Of a DNA stretch of 64,000 nt, positions 61,431-64,000 are shown piece after piece. The stretch covers positions 62,647,501 to 62,711,500 of the forward strand of contig NC_069375.1 in NCBI RefSeq assembly GCF_021730395.1. Direction: 5' to 3'. Both the position numbers and the translations under genes were made by a program. The first letter of the stretch is position 1. Each line of letters opens with the position of its first letter. The notes beneath the pieces were generated by a model. The model worked only from the letters and a program-made list of their open reading frames with translations, was not told where the DNA came from and made no database searches. The DNA comes from Mercenaria mercenaria. Lineage: Eukaryota > Mollusca > Bivalvia > Venerida > Veneridae.

Positions 61431-61680
61431 TTTAAATTCATCTTTTATTATTTTACAACGCCAGTATTAGCTATAAGTGATTATATCCCTTTAAAGTAAA
61501 ATATCTGGCAAATGTGTATTTTCGTAGAAAAATTCCTGTTTAAAAGTTCAGTCCATGATGGGTTTGGCAAATAACGACATCAAAATTACATATTTAAGAA
61601 TTTGATGTTTTAATGTTGTACAGTAACCATGGAGAACATCACATCAAACTTATTTTTCATGATCAATTCAAGAGAAGTCT

Positions 61681-61988
61681 AAGAGTGTGTTCGATTCGGG
61701 TAGAGTCGAGTGGATTTTTCACACTACCGCCAAACGAACGCGAGTAGTTCAACGTTTGTGTCGAGGTCACAGGTCAAGAACATGCTCCTCCCGCAATGGG
61801 GAGTGAAGTCGAGCATATGTGCGTATTGACTTGATACAAAACGGCGGCATAGCAACGGAAAGTGAAAGGTTAGCACAGAGCACAACTCGTACTAAAGCTG
61901 GTGTTGATAAATAATGCAAATTTATCGAATTAATGTAGATGCGTCCTTTTGATTAAAATTCTTTTGATTGATCATATTTACGCTAAAC

Positions 61989-62024
<36 letters not shown>

Positions 62025-62112
62025 ACTCGAGCCTGTTCGATTTGACAGTAAACTGCGCATGCATAAGTGTAACACTAGTATACTCTCGCTTGACCGAATC
62101 GAACGCACCCTA
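61681..62112. mobile_element. hAT-like MITE containing a 34-bp poly-C run
   Basis: Inverted ends AGAGTGTGTTCGATTCGG (left) and CCGAATCGAACGCACCCT (right) resemble hAT-type termini. Inside, GTCGAG-type motifs are also inverted around the C-run at 61990-62023. The target duplication is imperfect. Confidence 0.65.
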
Positions 62113-62648
62113 AGTATCTTGACAAAGAAGGTAATTTATATAAATATCGTCTTTCCGCAGACGAAAACTTTGTTGTGTAGATATTGAGTTGTGGGTATGC
62201 AATTTCAATCAAATTTATCGAAAATTATTTAATAATTCATCCCGAAGCCCAAATTATGGCCATCCTTAAACATTTGTATAAACGAATGATTTTCGTATTT
62301 GAACCTGATTGATTTTCTGAAAATAATTGGCATAGCGGACGAATTTTCGTAAATTATTTCATGTCAGCCTAGACTAACCATTACTAAATGGAATAGAAAG
62401 ACTTATTTATCATTTCAAATATCTTCCTCGACAGCTTCAGAGAAGAAAAAAAATGTGTTATTTGTGCGTGCGTGCATGCGTGCCTGGATGTTTGTCAGTT
62501 AGATAACATAAAATTGAGGTCACATGGCAATGTTCCAGCTAAGGGGGGATGACCAAATCGCATTGCTATAGATAATTTCCGACTAGGTTAGCAGCTAGAT
62601 ACAACCATAAACTTTTCTGACTGAAACTTTGTATATTTCTTACTACAG

Positions 62649-62749
62649 ACGGTGTGCAATATCACAGCGGCTCCAGCTTTGGAGGAAGCCATTCGGGACC
62701 GTTTTACGCTCGGCCGCGGTGGTCTTTTCCAAACAGTCCTATAAATAAT
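62649..62749 (+). CDS. Possible isolated exon, unknown
   Basis: A pyrimidine-rich TTTCTTACTACAG acceptor is followed by a locally GC-rich stretch that is open in two frames. One gives 31 residues (TVCNITAAPALEEAIRDRFT...) and stops at 62742-62744; the other gives GVQYHSGSSFGGSHSGPFYA and stays open longer. It could be a terminal exon of a plus-strand gene, or an unrecognised repeat. No partner exon was found. Confidence 0.25.
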
Positions 62750-63094
62750 TTACTCGTAGTATATGAATTCATTAATTACTATCCCTACAAAATTGTTACT
62801 GTTACAATGCTATTATATATATACAAATGTATTATAATTAATTTCGCGTTTGTTGGTAATTGCCGCTTTCCGCATAGCGTTTGTTCTGTACAAGTTCATT
62901 TAAAAGTTTACGAAAAAAAGAAAAAAAATCTACATAGCGATTTGTCTCGTGAAATTTTGCATACCCTTCTGTCGGCTAAATCATGGACACATCGAAGGCC
63001 ATATATTATCTTTTCAAAAAGAAATATGTTTTTGCTCAGTGGATTCCTTTAAATGAGTCAGAGGCACTGACCTCCATATCACACGACAACAACA
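62750..63094. other. AT-rich DNA, nothing recognised
   Basis: No gene or named repeat is visible. Confidence 0.4.
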
Positions 63095-63106
63095 ACAAAA
63101 AAGTGT

Positions 63107-64000
63107 TTTTTTATGCCCCCACATTTGGCGGGGTGGGGGCATATAGATTTGCCCTTGTCCGTCCGTCCGTCCTTCCGAGAATGTTGTGTCGCGCCTAGCT
63201 CCAAAATTATTTGACATAGAGTCACAAAACTTTACAGGAATGTTGGTCAGCATGTGCAGTTGTGCACCTGGGGTTTCGCGTCCGGATTCATTCAGTCGTG
63301 TAGGAGTTATGGCCCCTGACTTAGTAAAAATTGGTCATTTTAATGTTGTGTCGCGCCTAGCTCCAAAAGTATTTGACCTAGAGTCACCAAAGTTTACAGG
63401 AAAGTTGGTCAGCATGTGCAGTTGTGCACCTGGGATTTCGCGTCCGGATTCATTCAGTCGTATAGGAGTTATGGCCCCTGACTTAGTAAAATTTGGTCAT
63501 TTTAATGTTGTGTCGCGCGTAGCTCCAAAAGTATTTGACCTAGAGTCACCAAAGTTTACAGGAATGTTGGTCAGCATGTGCAGTTGTGCACCTGGGATTT
63601 CGCGTCCTGATTTATTCAGTCGTGTAGGAGTTATGGCCCCTAACGTAGTAAAAATTGGTCATTTTAATGTTGTGTCGCGCGTAGCTCCAAAAGTATTTGA
63701 CATAGAGTCACCAAAACATTACAGGAATGTTGGTCAGCATGTGCAGTTGTGCACCTGGGGTTTCGCGTCCGGATTTATTCAGTCATGTAGGAGTTATGGC
63801 CCCTAATTTAGTAAAAAATTGGTCATTTTAATGTTGTGTCGCCCGTAGCTCCAAAAGTATTTGACCTAGAATCACCAAAGTTTACAGGAAAGTTGGTCAG
63901 CATGTGCAGTTGTGCACCTGGGGTTTCGCGTCCGGATTCATTCAGTCGTGTAAGAGTTATGGCCCCTGACTTAGTAAAATTTGGTCATTTTAATGTTGTG
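63107..64000 (+). repeat. Molluscan-type 162-bp tandem array, continuing past the window
   Basis: It starts with ATGCCCCCACATTTGGCGGG and a GTCCGTCCGTCCGTCC run, then 162-bp units (starts near 63180, 63342, 63504, 63666, 63830 and 63992) with GCTCCAAAAGTATTTGACCT, GTTGGTCAGCATGTGCAGTT and AGGAGTTATGGCCCCTGACT. One frame stays open from 63186 to 63806 as a 54-residue repeat because the period is divisible by three. I know this sequence type as a common bivalve non-coding repeat and do not call a gene. Confidence 0.85.

Noticed and set aside
63186-63806. 206-codon open frame with 54-residue repeats
   Set aside because: It lies in a 162-bp tandem array of a known molluscan repeat type; the open frame follows from the period.

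Overview
The window looks like an AT-rich stretch of animal nuclear DNA, most likely from a bivalve mollusc. This rests on many short spliced exons with GT-AG introns, TATA-driven short genes, several SINE and MITE families of the kind I know from bivalve genomes, and long minisatellites. The species is an inference; nothing in the sequence names it.

Layout. 1-7.5 kb: a short direct-repeat pair, one candidate first coding exon (minus strand), and an old Ty3/gypsy-type LTR element whose right LTR was entered by a 2.9 kb DNA transposon with perfect 32-bp inverted ends. 7.5-16.9 kb: mostly unannotatable AT-rich DNA with dispersed repeats and a local duplication. 16.9-18.4 kb: a 42-bp minisatellite. 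19.0-24.2 kb and 31.9-35.9 kb: two tandem paralogous five-exon genes (plus strand). Each encodes a 147-residue secreted protein with four tightly spaced EF-hand loops and a histidine-rich tail. They are separated by SINEs, palindromic MITEs and a 63-bp minisatellite. A decayed third exon copy lies at 36.9 kb. 40.9-58.0 kb: a large minus-strand gene of at least 27 exons, all with compatible phases, encoding a single-pass receptor tyrosine-kinase-like protein (EMI-like and EGF-like cysteine-rich start, long FN3-like ectodomain, one membrane helix, kinase domain). Its catalytic Asp (HRD to HRR) and DFG Asp (to GFG) are replaced, so it is probably a pseudokinase. Its 5' end was not found. 58-64 kb: repeats, MITEs, a possible exon, and a 162-bp tandem array running off the window.

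Most notable: intron 2 of the first EF-hand gene carries about ten decayed tandem copies of its own exon-2 end plus 5' splice site, and two decayed copies of the exon-3 acceptor region. The second gene has one relic of the donor unit and none of the acceptor expansion. The two EF-hand genes share a core promoter with the TATA box exactly 46 nt before the ATG. There is no sequence evidence that the EF-hand genes and the receptor gene work together.
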